NCBI RefSeq assembly: GCF_022870905.1
Contig: NZ_CP091510.1
Span: 1,736,001-1,800,000, forward strand
Length of the DNA stretch: 64,000 bases
Reading direction: 5' to 3'
From: Neisseria arctica
GTDB taxonomy: Bacteria > Pseudomonadota > Gammaproteobacteria > Burkholderiales > Neisseriaceae
Shown: positions 46,632 to 55,197 of the stretch, in pieces
Layout of the letters: each line of letters starts with the position of its first letter
Position numbering within the stretch: the stretch's first letter is position 1
Translations under genes and position numbers: made by a program
Notes under the pieces: model-generated
Told to the model about the DNA's origin: nothing
Database searches by the model: none
Seen by the model: only the letters and a program-made list of their open reading frames with translations

Positions 46632-46667
46632 AATAAAAGCGTGCAAGTTTTCTTACACGCTTTTATT
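46632..46667 (-). terminator. Terminator after the tRNA-Gln pair
   Basis: A 12-bp perfect stem (46632-46643 with 46656-46667, 12-nt loop) directly after the CCA end of the downstream tRNA gene. Confidence 0.75.
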
Positions 46668-46668
46668 T

Positions 46669-46744
46669 TGGCTGGGGCGGTAGGATTCGAACCTACGCAT
46701 GCTGGAATCAAAATCCAGAGTCTTAACCACTTGACGACGCCCCA
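46669..46744 (-). tRNA. tRNA-Gln (anticodon UUG), downstream copy
   Basis: 76 nt including an encoded CCA (complement of 46669-46671). The acceptor stem TGGGGCG/CGCCCCA pairs fully. The anticodon arm CTGGATTTTGATTCCAG places TTG in the loop, and the T arm has GTAGGTTCGAATCCTAC. The first U-A pair and the overall shape match E. coli tRNA-Gln. It differs from the upstream copy by paired, compensatory changes. Confidence 0.95.
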
Positions 46745-46752
46745 AAACTGAG

Positions 46753-46828
46753 TGGCTGGGGAGGAAGGATTCGAACCTTCGCATGCTGGAATCAAAATCC
46801 AGTGTCTTAACCGCTTGACGACTCCCCA
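46753..46828 (-). tRNA. tRNA-Gln (anticodon UUG), upstream copy
   Basis: 76 nt including encoded CCA (complement of 46753-46755). Acceptor TGGGGAG/CTCCCCA, the same TTG anticodon arm, and T arm GAAGGTTCGAATCCTTC. It begins 13 bp after the ispE stop and ends 8 bp before the second copy, so both are probably processed from a lolB-ispE-tRNA transcript. Confidence 0.95.
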
Positions 46829-46841
46829 ACACTTCAAAACT

Positions 46842-47693
46842 TTATATATCAAACAACGGATGCTTTGATAAGCCTGCTACGCAATATGCTTGATATTGGT
46901 TTGAAATTTGGCTGTATATAGCTTCAGCATCCTGCCGGCTCGAACAAGACAAAAACAAACAAGCACCGGATCCGGTCATCTGAGGCCTACCATATTCTTT
47001 TAAATATTGATAAGCTTCTTTTACCTCAGGATAACTTTCAAACACCACTGCCTGCATATCATTACGAAAAGGCTGTAATGCTTGGAAAGTCGGCATTATG
47101 CTGGGTTTGGAATCACGTGTCAAGCCTTGATGCGAAAAAATTATAGCGGTACTGACATGAACATCGGGTTTGACTATCACATACCAATTATTCGGTATAT
47201 CCATTGATATCAGATCTTCTCCGACCCCCTTGGCAAACGCATTTTGACCGAAAATAAAAAAAGGAACATCGGCTCCCAAAGACAAGCCTAGGTCTATCAA
47301 TTTTTTACGTGGTATTGCACATTGCCATAATTTATTCAAGGCCATTAAAACAGTAGCCGCATCAGAGCTGCCTCCCCCTAGCCCTCCTCCCGTAGGAATT
47401 CTTTTATCCAACCAAATATCTACTCCTTGCCTAATCCCACAATATTGTTGCAGCAATACGGCAGCCCTATAAGCCAAATCTTGCTCGGGGGGCAAATCAT
47501 CTGTAGGCGTATGAAGCCGAATCAGGGAATCTTCACGCAATGCCAAAAACACAGTATCGTACAAACCTATCAAGCAAAATATGCTTTCAAGATTATGATA
47601 GCCGTCTGGCCTGCGTCCGGTAATGCGCAGATCAAGATTCAACTTGGCAGGGGCGAGAAATGCCTGAGCATTCGAGGGAACTTTCTGCTTCAT
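46842..47693 (-). CDS. ispE: 4-diphosphocytidyl-2-C-methyl-D-erythritol kinase IspE
   Basis: A 283-residue GHMP kinase of the MEP isoprenoid pathway. It phosphorylates CDP-methylerythritol at the 2-position. Catalytic Lys/Asp region [20 protein letters not shown] lies at 14-33; the ATP-binding loop [15 protein letters not shown] is at 99-113; [10 protein letters not shown] is the third motif. Its ATG overlaps the lolB stop by 4 bp, so translation is coupled. The lolB-ispE-prs order is as in E. coli, with two tRNA genes inserted. Confidence 0.96.
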   Translation of the reverse strand: MKQKVPSNAQAFLAPAKLNLDLRITGRRPDGYHNLESIFCLIGLYDTVFLALREDSLIRLHTPTDDLPPEQDLAYRAAVLLQQYCGIRQGVDIWLDKRIPTGGGLGGGSSDAATVLMALNKLWQCAIPRKKLIDLGLSLGADVPFFIFGQNAFAKGVGEDLISMDIPNNWYVIVKPDVHVSTAIIFSHQGLTRDSKPSIMPTFQALQPFRNDMQAVVFESYPEVKEAYQYLKEYGRPQMTGSGACLFLSCSSRQDAEAIYSQISNQYQAYCVAGLSKHPLFDI

Positions 47694-48295
47694 GCACGAT
47701 TCCTGATTTCACACTGTACCGGAGCAGATTCCGACTTAGTGTAATCAAAATAATCAAATATCAAACGCAAGCTCAGTTTTTGATCCTCTAATTGCAAAAT
47801 TCTAACTTGGCCGTCTGAATTAAGCTGGCGCGAAATAATCCATCCAAATTGCTGTAAACGGCCATCCTGTAAAATTTGATGGGGGGTTCCGGCTACCCAT
47901 TGCCCTGCCGCCCATACGTCAAGGTATTGCAAAGGAAGCGAGAAACCCAGTAATTGCCTGCTCAATTCGGAGGCATTCTCAGCCTCATATATACGGCCGT
48001 CGCTACCTACGGCCAACACACCGTTGTTATCTTGGCACAATTGCCCCAAAGTGTTGCCTAAAGGCGTATTTACATTGATGGTTCGTACAGATTTTTGCTG
48101 GATCCAATCAAAGTTGGCATAAGAGCCTTTCCCATCCATACGCACAGCCAAACGCCCCTCCGCATTAAAATCCGCAGATTCTTGCTGAGGGCTCCACTGC
48201 TGTGTAGTCGCTGGTTGCAAACCGGCACACGCTGCCAAAGAAAATACAGCCGCGCCGATGGTGCAAAATTTGAATAAGCTTTTACTTTTCATCAT
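47690..48295 (-). CDS. lolB: Outer membrane lipoprotein receptor LolB
   Basis: A 201-residue lipoprotein that receives lipoproteins from LolA and inserts them into the outer membrane. The signal ends in SLAAC (Cys23). Typical of the family are [22 protein letters not shown] and [15 protein letters not shown]. Two adjacent ATG codons compete as start. It overlaps ispE by 4 bp. Length is normal. Confidence 0.93.
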   Translation of the reverse strand: MMKSKSLFKFCTIGAAVFSLAACAGLQPATTQQWSPQQESADFNAEGRLAVRMDGKGSYANFDWIQQKSVRTINVNTPLGNTLGQLCQDNNGVLAVGSDGRIYEAENASELSRQLLGFSLPLQYLDVWAAGQWVAGTPHQILQDGRLQQFGWIISRQLNSDGQVRILQLEDQKLSLRLIFDYFDYTKSESAPVQCEIRNRA

Positions 48296-48309
48296 AAATT
48301 TTTATTTCT

Positions 48310-48352
48310 TTTTTCAGACGGCATTATTTGACGCAATAGGCCGTCTGAAAAA
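48310..48352 (-). terminator. DUS-pair terminator between the TPR gene and lolB
   Basis: A 13-bp stem of opposed uptake sequences (48310-48322 with 48340-48352, 17-nt loop), 24 bp after the TPR gene and 15 bp before lolB. It separates or attenuates the two. Confidence 0.75.
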
Positions 48353-48375
48353 TTAAACGTAATATTTACTACTTT

Positions 48376-50235
48376 TTAGTTTGACTGAGCTTTGGGCAAA
48401 GTATTTTTCTGTACCCCCAATCTCTTTAAAGTATCTGCTAAAACCGCCTTATTGCCTTTTTTGGCAAACCCCTCGGCCCATATTTGTTTGGCCTTTTCCC
48501 GCTCACCTAAAACCCATAACACTTCGCCCAAATGAGCACCTACTTCAGGATCCGGGTATTGCTCAAACGCATACTGCAAATACGGCAGTGCTGCTTGCGG
48601 ATCACCTTTGCGGAAATATGCCCAGCCCATACTATCATTAATTGCAGCCGATTCCGGCTCTAAATGATATGCTGCCTGTATCAGAGAAAATGCTTCTTCT
48701 GCATCCGCTGAGGGTAAGGAAAGCATAGTATAGCCAAGTGCATTCATACCGCCTGCACTATTGGGGTTGAATGCCAAGTAACGGCGTAAATCCACGATGG
48801 CTTTTTGCGGCTGCTGCAATTTATCCGCATAAATCAATGCACGTTGGTACAAAACATCAGCCACTTGCTCATCAGCATCTTGCTGTTTTTCTGCTTGAGC
48901 CAGCAAAGAATTCAGTTCAATAATCGCTTGACGGGGTTGATCGTGCATTCCGATAGCAAACAGCTGCACCCTCAATAGATCAGAAGCGGTAAAAAAACGC
49001 CCCTGCTGCGCCGGCAAACGGCGGGCTTGTTTCGATACTACCAAAGCCTGACGCCAATTACCGCGCTCGGCTGCCATTGAAGCACGCAAAACTTCCCTAT
49101 CGAATATATATTCCGGCGCATCAATTCTGTCCAACCAAACCTGCATACCGGTATAGTCTTTAGCATCGGCACTGCGCATAGCACCAATGACGGCGGCCCG
49201 GTTTTTCTGCTCATGTGTTCCGAAGCTATAAGCTTTTTCAAGATAGGTATTTACTTCCGACACACCGTTGTCACGCTGCACGGCCAATAATGCCGCCTGA
49301 ATATACAAATCAGCATTCGGATTCTGTGCAAGAAGCTTTTGCAGAAGATTATAAGCTTCTTCGGTATTGCCGGAATTAATCATGCTGCTGATTTCCAACT
49401 CCTGCCATACCGGCGAAAGATTACGGGTATCGGTTTCGGTAAAAAAACGATTCAATACTTCGGGGTTTCTTTGGGCGATCAGCCGCAAAGTCAATTCCGT
49501 AGGCGGACGAATATCGGCATCCAGCTCGGCCAGTTTCTGTAAAGCCCGTACGGCATCACTGCTATTTTGATTTTGGGCACTGAAAATCACATCTGCAATG
49601 ACTGCTTCGGGCATATCGGGATATTTAGAAGCGAAGCGGTGTACCGAACTGCCCAATTTCTTAGCCAAATCAGGTTGCTGCACACTCATTTGGGATAGAA
49701 GCAGAAATATCCGGCGCGTCTGCTCCTCATCCGCATCTCTGAGAACATCGTTAAAGTTGTTTCGCGCATACTCGATATCACCTGCTATCAAGCTACGGCC
49801 CCAGGCCATGCGTTTTTGCGCCGCGCCGGGTTCGGGTTCAATTTCACGCCACTTTTGAAAAATAGCCTCTGCCTGCTCATAAGCATTCAGGCTTAAAGCC
49901 ATTTCCATTGCACGCTCGGCCACTTCCGAACTCCGGATACGGTCAAGCATAACCATATAAGTAGCCAAGGCCGTTCCCGCATCGCCTTTTTGCAATGCCA
50001 TCTCCGCGCCCAATAAAGTAAACATCTGATTGGTGCGCTGGATAATATCGCTGCGACGTTGCTGCTCCTGCGCCCGTTCCTGCTCACTAAAATTAGCGAA
50101 ACGCTTTTTTTGAACGACAACGGTTTCCTTCGGCATAACAACGGAAACCTCTCCAACAGCCGCATAAGCACTGATACTGCAACAGAGTGCCAATATTGCG
50201 CACACAGGACGGATACGGGTTTTCCCAAAAAACAT
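48376..50235 (-). CDS. Exported TPR-repeat protein
   Basis: A protein of about 619 residues starting MFFGKTRIR with a signal peptide (cut near SAYA, about residue 26). This ATG has TAGGA 9 bp upstream; earlier ATG codons are possible. It is built of many helical tetratricopeptide-like repeats. The clearest are near the C-terminus: YQRALIYADKLQQPQKAIVDL, LGYTMLSL with SAINDSMGWAYFRKGDPQAALPYL, and EVGAHLGEVLWVLGEREKAKQIW. Such periplasmic TPR proteins upstream of lolB are common in beta- and gammaproteobacteria, but no function is assigned. It may scaffold envelope complexes. Confidence 0.8.
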   Translation of the reverse strand: MFFGKTRIRPVCAILALCCSISAYAAVGEVSVVMPKETVVVQKKRFANFSEQERAQEQQRRSDIIQRTNQMFTLLGAEMALQKGDAGTALATYMVMLDRIRSSEVAERAMEMALSLNAYEQAEAIFQKWREIEPEPGAAQKRMAWGRSLIAGDIEYARNNFNDVLRDADEEQTRRIFLLLSQMSVQQPDLAKKLGSSVHRFASKYPDMPEAVIADVIFSAQNQNSSDAVRALQKLAELDADIRPPTELTLRLIAQRNPEVLNRFFTETDTRNLSPVWQELEISSMINSGNTEEAYNLLQKLLAQNPNADLYIQAALLAVQRDNGVSEVNTYLEKAYSFGTHEQKNRAAVIGAMRSADAKDYTGMQVWLDRIDAPEYIFDREVLRASMAAERGNWRQALVVSKQARRLPAQQGRFFTASDLLRVQLFAIGMHDQPRQAIIELNSLLAQAEKQQDADEQVADVLYQRALIYADKLQQPQKAIVDLRRYLAFNPNSAGGMNALGYTMLSLPSADAEEAFSLIQAAYHLEPESAAINDSMGWAYFRKGDPQAALPYLQYAFEQYPDPEVGAHLGEVLWVLGEREKAKQIWAEGFAKKGNKAVLADTLKRLGVQKNTLPKAQSN

Positions 50236-50452
50236 AAATTGCATTCCTAAATCTACAATTCCTAAATTGAAAATAGCAACGGTAACCGCCATACTTTATC
50301 ATAAGCGCAATATATACGCGTAGCTGCGAAAAAATTTTTGCAGGATTTTATATATTTAAAGCCAGCCGCTGCCAAAGCCCAAAGCCCAAACCACCATAAA
50401 GACATGTTTTAGAATTTAGAATAACGTTATCGGATATGCCATAACAAACAGG

Positions 50453-50496
50453 CCGTCTGAATATACCAAATCGCAAAGTATGCTATATTCAGACGG
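50453..50496. repeat. Inverted uptake-sequence pair between divergent genes
   Basis: CCGTCTGAATATA (50453-50465) and its complement (50484-50496) with an 18-nt spacer. It lies between the starts of the divergent TPR gene and nudL, where no gene ends, so it is unlikely to be an ordinary terminator. Confidence 0.7.
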
Positions 50497-50528
50497 TTCC
50501 GCTATCAAACCAAGCAATCATTTTTATC

Positions 50529-51131
50529 ATGAATACCGCTGAACTCAGCCGTTTTTTCCATTGTGCCGCACAATATCCCGCGCCTTTTCAAGCACGACGA
50601 AACAGTATGCTGAGCGAAGGCGGCTACCATGATGCCGCGGTTTTGCTGGCCGTAGTACGCCGAGAAAGCCAATGGCAGATACTACTTACCCGCCGAGCCG
50701 ATACTTTACGCCGTCACACGGGGCAAATCGCCTTGGCCGGCGGGCGCTGTGATGATACGGATGACAGCCCTACCGTCACAGCACTACGCGAAACCGATGA
50801 AGAAACCGGCATCGCCCCCCAATATTGGCAAACCTTTCCTCAGCTGCCACCTTACTACACTCCCTCCGGCTATTCAGTTTTCCCCATTCCCGCCATCTGT
50901 TCCGACAATCCCAAAACGCAACCCAACACTGAAGAAGTGGCTGAAATTTTTTATCTGCCGCTGGATTTTGCCTTAAATCGGGAAAACTATTCCACCCGCA
51001 CTTTTCAATACAGCCACCAATCCTTGGAAGTACCTGTTTTGCCCTATCTGCATTATGATATTTGGGGGCTGACCGCCATGATTCTCTACGATATGGCAGA
51101 ACGCTATCATTTGCATCTCAAGGCCGTCTGA
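50529..51131 (+). CDS. nudL: NUDIX hydrolase, probable CoA pyrophosphatase (NudL type)
   Basis: A 200-residue Nudix enzyme of the coenzyme A pyrophosphatase subfamily. The UPF0035 signature preceding the Nudix box is seen as [21 protein letters not shown] (with Ala-Leu-Ala where Ala-Phe-Pro is usual). The Nudix box ends [11 protein letters not shown]; its early acidic residue is Asp rather than Glu. CoA hydrolysis is inferred from the subfamily. The end Leu-Lys-Ala-Val-stop is encoded by an uptake sequence at 51121-51132. mutM follows after 28 bp. Confidence 0.85.
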   Translation: MNTAELSRFFHCAAQYPAPFQARRNSMLSEGGYHDAAVLLAVVRRESQWQILLTRRADTLRRHTGQIALAGGRCDDTDDSPTVTALRETDEETGIAPQYWQTFPQLPPYYTPSGYSVFPIPAICSDNPKTQPNTEEVAEIFYLPLDFALNRENYSTRTFQYSHQSLEVPVLPYLHYDIWGLTAMILYDMAERYHLHLKAV

Positions 51132-51159
51132 AAACAACCGTACAAATACGAGCGAAACC

Positions 51160-51987
51160 ATGCCCGAATTACCCGAAGTCGAAACCACCTTGCGCGGTAT
51201 AAGCCCGCACATCAATAACCAAACCGTGGCTGCCGCTACAATCCGGCAAAATAAATTACGCTGGCCCGTACCCGATCATCTTGGCGGCACACTGCAAAAC
51301 CAAACCGTACGCGCCTGCAACCGCCGCGCGAAATATCTGTTGGTGCAATTCGATACAGGTATCTTACTGATACACTTAGGCATGTCGGGCAGTTTACGCA
51401 TTTTCACCGAAGGCGATCCGCATATCGAACAGCCCGGCAAACACGATCATATAGATTTTACCTTCGCCAACGGTACCGTTTTACGGTATCACGATCCGCG
51501 TCGTTTCGGGGCTGTTTTATGGTTTGCCGGCGCACCCGAGCATCACCCGCTCCTGACCGGATTGGGGCCAGAGCCTTTAGAGGCAGAATTCAACACCGAC
51601 TATCTATACCGGAAACTACACAGCCAAAAACGTGCCGTCAAACTTGCGTTGATGGATAACGCCGTCGTAGTGGGTGTCGGCAATATTTATGCCAACGAGA
51701 GCCTGTTTAAAGCAGGTATTTCACCCAAACGGCCCGCCAACAAAATTACCAAAAAAGAAAGCGAACGGCTCACCGAAGCCATCCGCGCCATTTTGCAACG
51801 CGCCATCGAAACGGGCGGCAGCACACTACGCGACTTCGTTAATAGCGACGGGCAAAGCGGCTACTTCCAACAGGAATACAACGTTTACGGCCGTCATAAC
51901 CAACCCTGCCGCCAATGCGGCAGCCCCATACAAAAAGAAACCATCGGCCAACGCGGCACCTTCTACTGTACACACTGCCAAAAATAA
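51160..51987 (+). CDS. mutM: Formamidopyrimidine-DNA glycosylase MutM (Fpg)
   Basis: A 275-residue base-excision repair glycosylase/AP lyase removing 8-oxoguanine and formamidopyrimidines. The N-terminal catalytic stretch [13 protein letters not shown] (Pro2 nucleophile, Glu3, Glu6) is intact. The helix-two-turns-helix region with [13 protein letters not shown] and the C-terminal zinc finger (CRQCGSP to CTHCQK) are present. It is probably co-transcribed with nudL, pairing nucleotide hygiene with DNA repair. Confidence 0.97.
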   Translation: MPELPEVETTLRGISPHINNQTVAAATIRQNKLRWPVPDHLGGTLQNQTVRACNRRAKYLLVQFDTGILLIHLGMSGSLRIFTEGDPHIEQPGKHDHIDFTFANGTVLRYHDPRRFGAVLWFAGAPEHHPLLTGLGPEPLEAEFNTDYLYRKLHSQKRAVKLALMDNAVVVGVGNIYANESLFKAGISPKRPANKITKKESERLTEAIRAILQRAIETGGSTLRDFVNSDGQSGYFQQEYNVYGRHNQPCRQCGSPIQKETIGQRGTFYCTHCQK

Positions 51988-51997
51988 ACACCCTCCT

Positions 51998-52041
51998 AAA
52001 AAACAGGCCGTCTGAATATCTTTTCAGACGGCCTGTTTTTT
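51998..52041. terminator. Bidirectional DUS-pair terminator, mutM and hpnC-like
   Basis: A 19-bp perfect stem (51998-52016 with 52023-52041, 6-nt loop), with six A at one side and six T at the other. It lies between convergent genes, 10 bp from each stop. Confidence 0.92.
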
Positions 52042-52051
52042 AGATATATCA

Positions 52052-52867
52052 TTATTTTTTCAACAGCGCTCTCCGCACAATATCCCACCAGTCTCTAATC
52101 GTTAAAACCGGCCTTTTATTGAATACGTCATACTGGTTTTCCTCAATTTTCTGCAGAATCTTCTGCCCGCCGAGAATAATCATGCGCAACTCGAAACCGA
52201 TACGCCCTTTAAGCGTTTTGCCCAACGGCGAGCCTGCCTTCAGCATATTGTGCGCCTTTTCACACTCATAAGCCATCAAACGTCGGAAAGCCAAATCGGC
52301 CCTACCCTCGGCAATTACCGCTTCGTATACCCCGAAGCGACGCAAATCATTTTGAGGAAGATACACCCGCCCTTTTTGCCAATCGACCGCAACATCCTGC
52401 CAAAAATTGATCAGCTGCAAAGCCGTGCAGATACCGTCGCTTTGAGCAATACTACGGCTGTCGCGCTCACCATAAAGATGCAGCATCATCCGTCCGACAG
52501 GATTGGCACTCTTACGGCAATAATCTACCAATTCGCCAAAATCCTCATAACGCTTTTTCACCACATCCTGCTCAAATGCCGCCAATAAATCATAAAACGG
52601 TTGCAACGGCATCGAAAAAGGCACTACCGCTTCACACTGCAAGCGCTGCATCAATACCGTTAACGGCACTTCTCCCCGTGAAATCAAATCCAACTCAGCC
52701 CGCAAATCGGCCAAACCTCGCAAGCGCACCTCATCAGACTCGTTACCCTCGTCGGCAATATCATCAGCCGTACGCGCAAACGCATAAATAGCATGAATAG
52801 GACGGCGCAAACGGCGTGGTAACACCAGCGATCCGACCGGAAAATTTTCGTAATGATTAACCGACAT
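52052..52867 (-). CDS. Squalene/phytoene synthase family protein, HpnC-like
   Basis: A 271-residue trans-isoprenyl diphosphate synthase of the HpnC group, whose studied members act between presqualene diphosphate and hydroxysqualene. It opens SVNHYENFPVGSLVLPRRLRRP, characteristic of HpnC. The first Asp-rich motif is TADDIADE (about 33-40) and the second NFWQDVAVDWQKGRVYLP (about 153-170). FSMPLQPFYDLL and SANPVGRMMLHLYG are also conserved. No hpnD, hpnE or squalene-hopene cyclase is beside it, so its product and use here are open. It is a single gene. Confidence 0.8.
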   Translation of the reverse strand: MSVNHYENFPVGSLVLPRRLRRPIHAIYAFARTADDIADEGNESDEVRLRGLADLRAELDLISRGEVPLTVLMQRLQCEAVVPFSMPLQPFYDLLAAFEQDVVKKRYEDFGELVDYCRKSANPVGRMMLHLYGERDSRSIAQSDGICTALQLINFWQDVAVDWQKGRVYLPQNDLRRFGVYEAVIAEGRADLAFRRLMAYECEKAHNMLKAGSPLGKTLKGRIGFELRMIILGGQKILQKIEENQYDVFNKRPVLTIRDWWDIVRRALLKK

Positions 52868-52896
52868 TCCGACTCTTTCTATCTTTCAAAATGATT

Positions 52897-52935
52897 TTTC
52901 AGACGGCCTACAATAATTTAAAAGGCCGTCTGAAA
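52897..52935 (-). terminator. Inverted uptake-sequence pair upstream of hpnC-like gene
   Basis: Opposed uptake sequences form a 13-bp stem (52897-52909 with 52923-52935). It lies 180 bp past the end of the minus-strand gene at 53116 and 30 bp before the hpnC-like start, so it may stop readthrough. Confidence 0.6.
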
Positions 52936-53115
52936 TATTTTACCAGTGCTACTTAAACTTAAACCCGATTGCAAAGCCTATATAGTGTTCGCAATCCGAT
53001 TCTTTAAACCTCAGCCTACCAATTTACCGCCGATACCGACAATCCGGCGTGTCTATACAAACGAGCGTTCCCCGCACCGGATTCCCCTTCAGGATACTAT
53101 TTATTTGGACATATA

Positions 53116-54156
53116 TTATTTGAAGCCATTAAGCCTGCTTAAAATTTCCGCCGCACTGCCGCCCACTGCCAAAGGTGCTCCCTGTCCTGCCCAAAATGAA
53201 GAAAAGTCACTACTGCCGGCCTTCTCCGCTGCCGCCTTCAACACTCCTGCCGCCGCACCTGCCAAAGGGAAAGGTAATGCGGAAGAATGAATAGGGCCGG
53301 CCTCACGCATAAATCGGTTGGCAATACCGCGTGCAAAGCCCCCGCTGAACAAATTGGTCACCACCGTATCCTCAGCTTGCGGACTTTGCAAAGCCGCTCG
53401 GTGGGCAGCCGAAGTATCGGCTTCATCCGCCAGTAAAAAAGCCGTCCCCACCTGTACTGCAACTGCGCCCAACTCAACAGCGGCTCTCAAAGCAGCAGCA
53501 TGGCTGATACCACCGGCAGCAATCACGGGAATACTCACCGATGCGGCAATATTCGGCAATAAAGTAAACAAACCTTGTTGGCGGCTGAGGTCTGTTTCCA
53601 AAAATACACCTCTGTGGCCGCCCGCTTCCCACCCTTGGGCAATTACAACATCCGCGCCATTGGCCTCAAGCCAACGGGCTTCATTAACAGTTGTCGCACT
53701 TGACCATATTTCCGCTCCGGTTGCTTTAACGGCCTCCAGAAGCTTTTTCCCGGGTAATCCGAAATGAAAGCTCACCACCGGTGGGCGAAAACTTTCCACT
53801 ACCGCCAGGGCATCTTCGTCAAACGGCCTGCGCCCACCCCCGAAGGGAATATCGGCCTCACTCAAGCCGAACTCATCAAAATACGGCTTTAAAACCGCTA
53901 ACCATGCTTCCGTTTGCTGTTGGGTAATTTTAGGGGTTTGATGGGCAAAAAAGTTTACATTATAGACATGTCCACCAGCCTGTTTTTTTATTTCGGCTAA
54001 TGCTTGGGTTAATTGTTCGGGATTCAACATAGCCGCCGGTAAAGAACCAATCCCACCGGCAAGGCATACCGCTATCGCCAAACGCACACCCTGTACGCCT
54101 GCCATCGGTGCTTGGATAATAGGCTGCATATCTGTAAATTGTCGAAGTACGGTCAT
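53116..54156 (-). CDS. Nitronate monooxygenase (NPD family)
   Basis: A 346-residue FMN enzyme of the nitronate monooxygenase family, which oxidises alkyl nitronates such as propionate 3-nitronate. The N-terminus PIIQAPMAGVQGVRLAIAVCLAGGIGSL carries the Gln and Met that line the flavin. The probable base His lies in GWEAGGHRGVF, and the phosphate site in VIAAGGIS and VQVGTAFLLADEA. It lacks the C-terminal Cys cluster of the paralogue at 37838 and is closer to the classical form. Single gene. Confidence 0.87.
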   Translation of the reverse strand: MTVLRQFTDMQPIIQAPMAGVQGVRLAIAVCLAGGIGSLPAAMLNPEQLTQALAEIKKQAGGHVYNVNFFAHQTPKITQQQTEAWLAVLKPYFDEFGLSEADIPFGGGRRPFDEDALAVVESFRPPVVSFHFGLPGKKLLEAVKATGAEIWSSATTVNEARWLEANGADVVIAQGWEAGGHRGVFLETDLSRQQGLFTLLPNIAASVSIPVIAAGGISHAAALRAAVELGAVAVQVGTAFLLADEADTSAAHRAALQSPQAEDTVVTNLFSGGFARGIANRFMREAGPIHSSALPFPLAGAAAGVLKAAAEKAGSSDFSSFWAGQGAPLAVGGSAAEILSRLNGFK

Positions 54157-54555
54157 CGTTTTCTCCTATGATCGGATTGGCTCAATCCGACTGTTTCTCC
54201 ATCTAACTATCACTGCTTATTTCTTATCGCTTATCAAAACATGCCCGTCATGTTGCGTAAGTCATTTTTATCATAACATTGAATTTAAATAACTCGTTTC
54301 TTTTCTAATCAAACCGCTCAACAGTCAAAATCTATTTCCCTATCAGCACCTCTCTAATCTGATTTGTAGAAAGCCGTCTGAAATCAAACATTTTTCAAAT
54401 AAATCCATCTTGAAAAATACTATGGCAAACTTGCTTCCTCCACATACCGCCCCGACCCCCGTATTCCTATCGCACGGCTCTCTCAAATACAAACGCCCCG
54501 CTTTCACGGAGCATAAAAAAAGCCGTGTAAAACACGGCTTTCGATATCTTTAAAA
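54157..54555. other. Intergenic region with possible gene remnant
   Basis: 399 bp. It holds a solitary AAGCCGTCTGAA at 54371-54382 and the terminator of the small secreted protein. A 43-codon open frame at 54422-54553 (plus strand) contains TPVFLSHGS, like the start of LigB/DODA-type dioxygenases, then loses similarity; it could be a remnant or chance. The rest shows nothing. Confidence 0.45.
54519..54541 (-). terminator. Terminator of the small secreted protein gene
   Basis: A 10-bp perfect stem (54519-54528 with 54532-54541), 3-nt loop, with T7 following on the minus strand, 15 bp past the stop. Confidence 0.88.
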
Positions 54556-54768
54556 TTAAATGCCTTGGGCTTTCCACTTGGCAGCTACACAAGGATTAGG
54601 AGCAGTAAGAGTACGGCCATCTTTCGCCACATACGGTACCGGATCATACTCGCGGGTACAAACACCTGAACCGTCATAATTAGGAGCTGCAGGAGCCGGT
54701 TTGGCACCCATAGCAAACACTGAGCCGGTAGCTGCCATCAAAGCAAGAGTCAACATTACTTTTTTCAT
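54556..54768 (-). CDS. Small secreted protein with degenerate Kazal-like motif
   Basis: A 70-residue precursor with a clear signal peptide (MKKVMLTLALMAATGSVFA, cut after residue 19), leaving about 51 residues. The mature part has a Pro/Ala-rich start and then C37-TRE-Y41-D-P43-V44 ... D50-G51-R-T53 ... N58-P-C60. This order resembles the Kazal serine protease inhibitor signature (Cys, Tyr-x-Pro-Val-Cys, Asp-Gly-x-Thr-Tyr, Asn-x-Cys), but the Cys after Pro-Val and the last Cys are missing. It has two cysteines, enough for one disulfide. A good ribosome site (GGAG) and a strong terminator show it is expressed alone. Inhibitor activity is unproven. Confidence 0.8.
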   Translation of the reverse strand: MKKVMLTLALMAATGSVFAMGAKPAPAAPNYDGSGVCTREYDPVPYVAKDGRTLTAPNPCVAAKWKAQGI

Positions 54769-55197
54769 AATACTCTCCTTAAAAAATACTTCCTTTGAAA
54801 TGAAATGAGCATCTGCTCGGGGATTATATTACCCATTTCAATATATTATTTGAAATTAAATTTCAAAATAAATAAATATCTAACAATTAAATATTTATAT
54901 GATATGTAAATATTAATGACTTTTTTCACCCCGATAATATTAATTGCATTCATAATATATTTAAATATCCCATTGAAATATAGAATAAAATATAAAAAAT
55001 ACCCAATATCTATCAAAGTGAAACTTTTTATTTCATTTAAAATTAAATATTTATCTTGGATATTTGGTTTTCTAGAAAGGTGTCTGATTATGTGCGAAAT
55101 TTAAGTTTGTAAGCCGAATTAGCCATAAAAAACTGCCGGGTATGCATACACCCCGGCAATTTGAATCTATAACAATAATAAAAACAATCAACTATAT
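54769..55197. other. AT-rich intergenic region
   Basis: 429 bp, extremely AT-rich. The left end is the promoter side of the small secreted protein gene. The right end is the fpr terminator. A 62-codon frame at 54916-55104 is Lys/Ile/Phe-rich with no ribosome site and is not called. Its composition is unlike the neighbours, so a decayed or acquired segment is possible. Confidence 0.5.
55134..55158 (-). terminator. Terminator of fpr
   Basis: A 7-bp GC stem (55134-55140 with 55152-55158) with T6 following on the minus strand. The loop region contains the palindrome GTATGCATAC. It lies 40 bp past the fpr stop. Confidence 0.82.

Noticed and set aside
46607..46852. 81-codon open frame on the minus strand across the tRNA-Gln genes
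   Set aside because: It is the translation of two tandem tRNA genes; the repeated peptide simply mirrors the repeated tRNA sequence.
54916..55104. 62-codon open frame, hydrophobic N-terminus and Lys/Ile-rich
   Set aside because: Lies in extremely AT-rich DNA, has no ribosome site, and its composition is what AT-rich sequence gives by chance.
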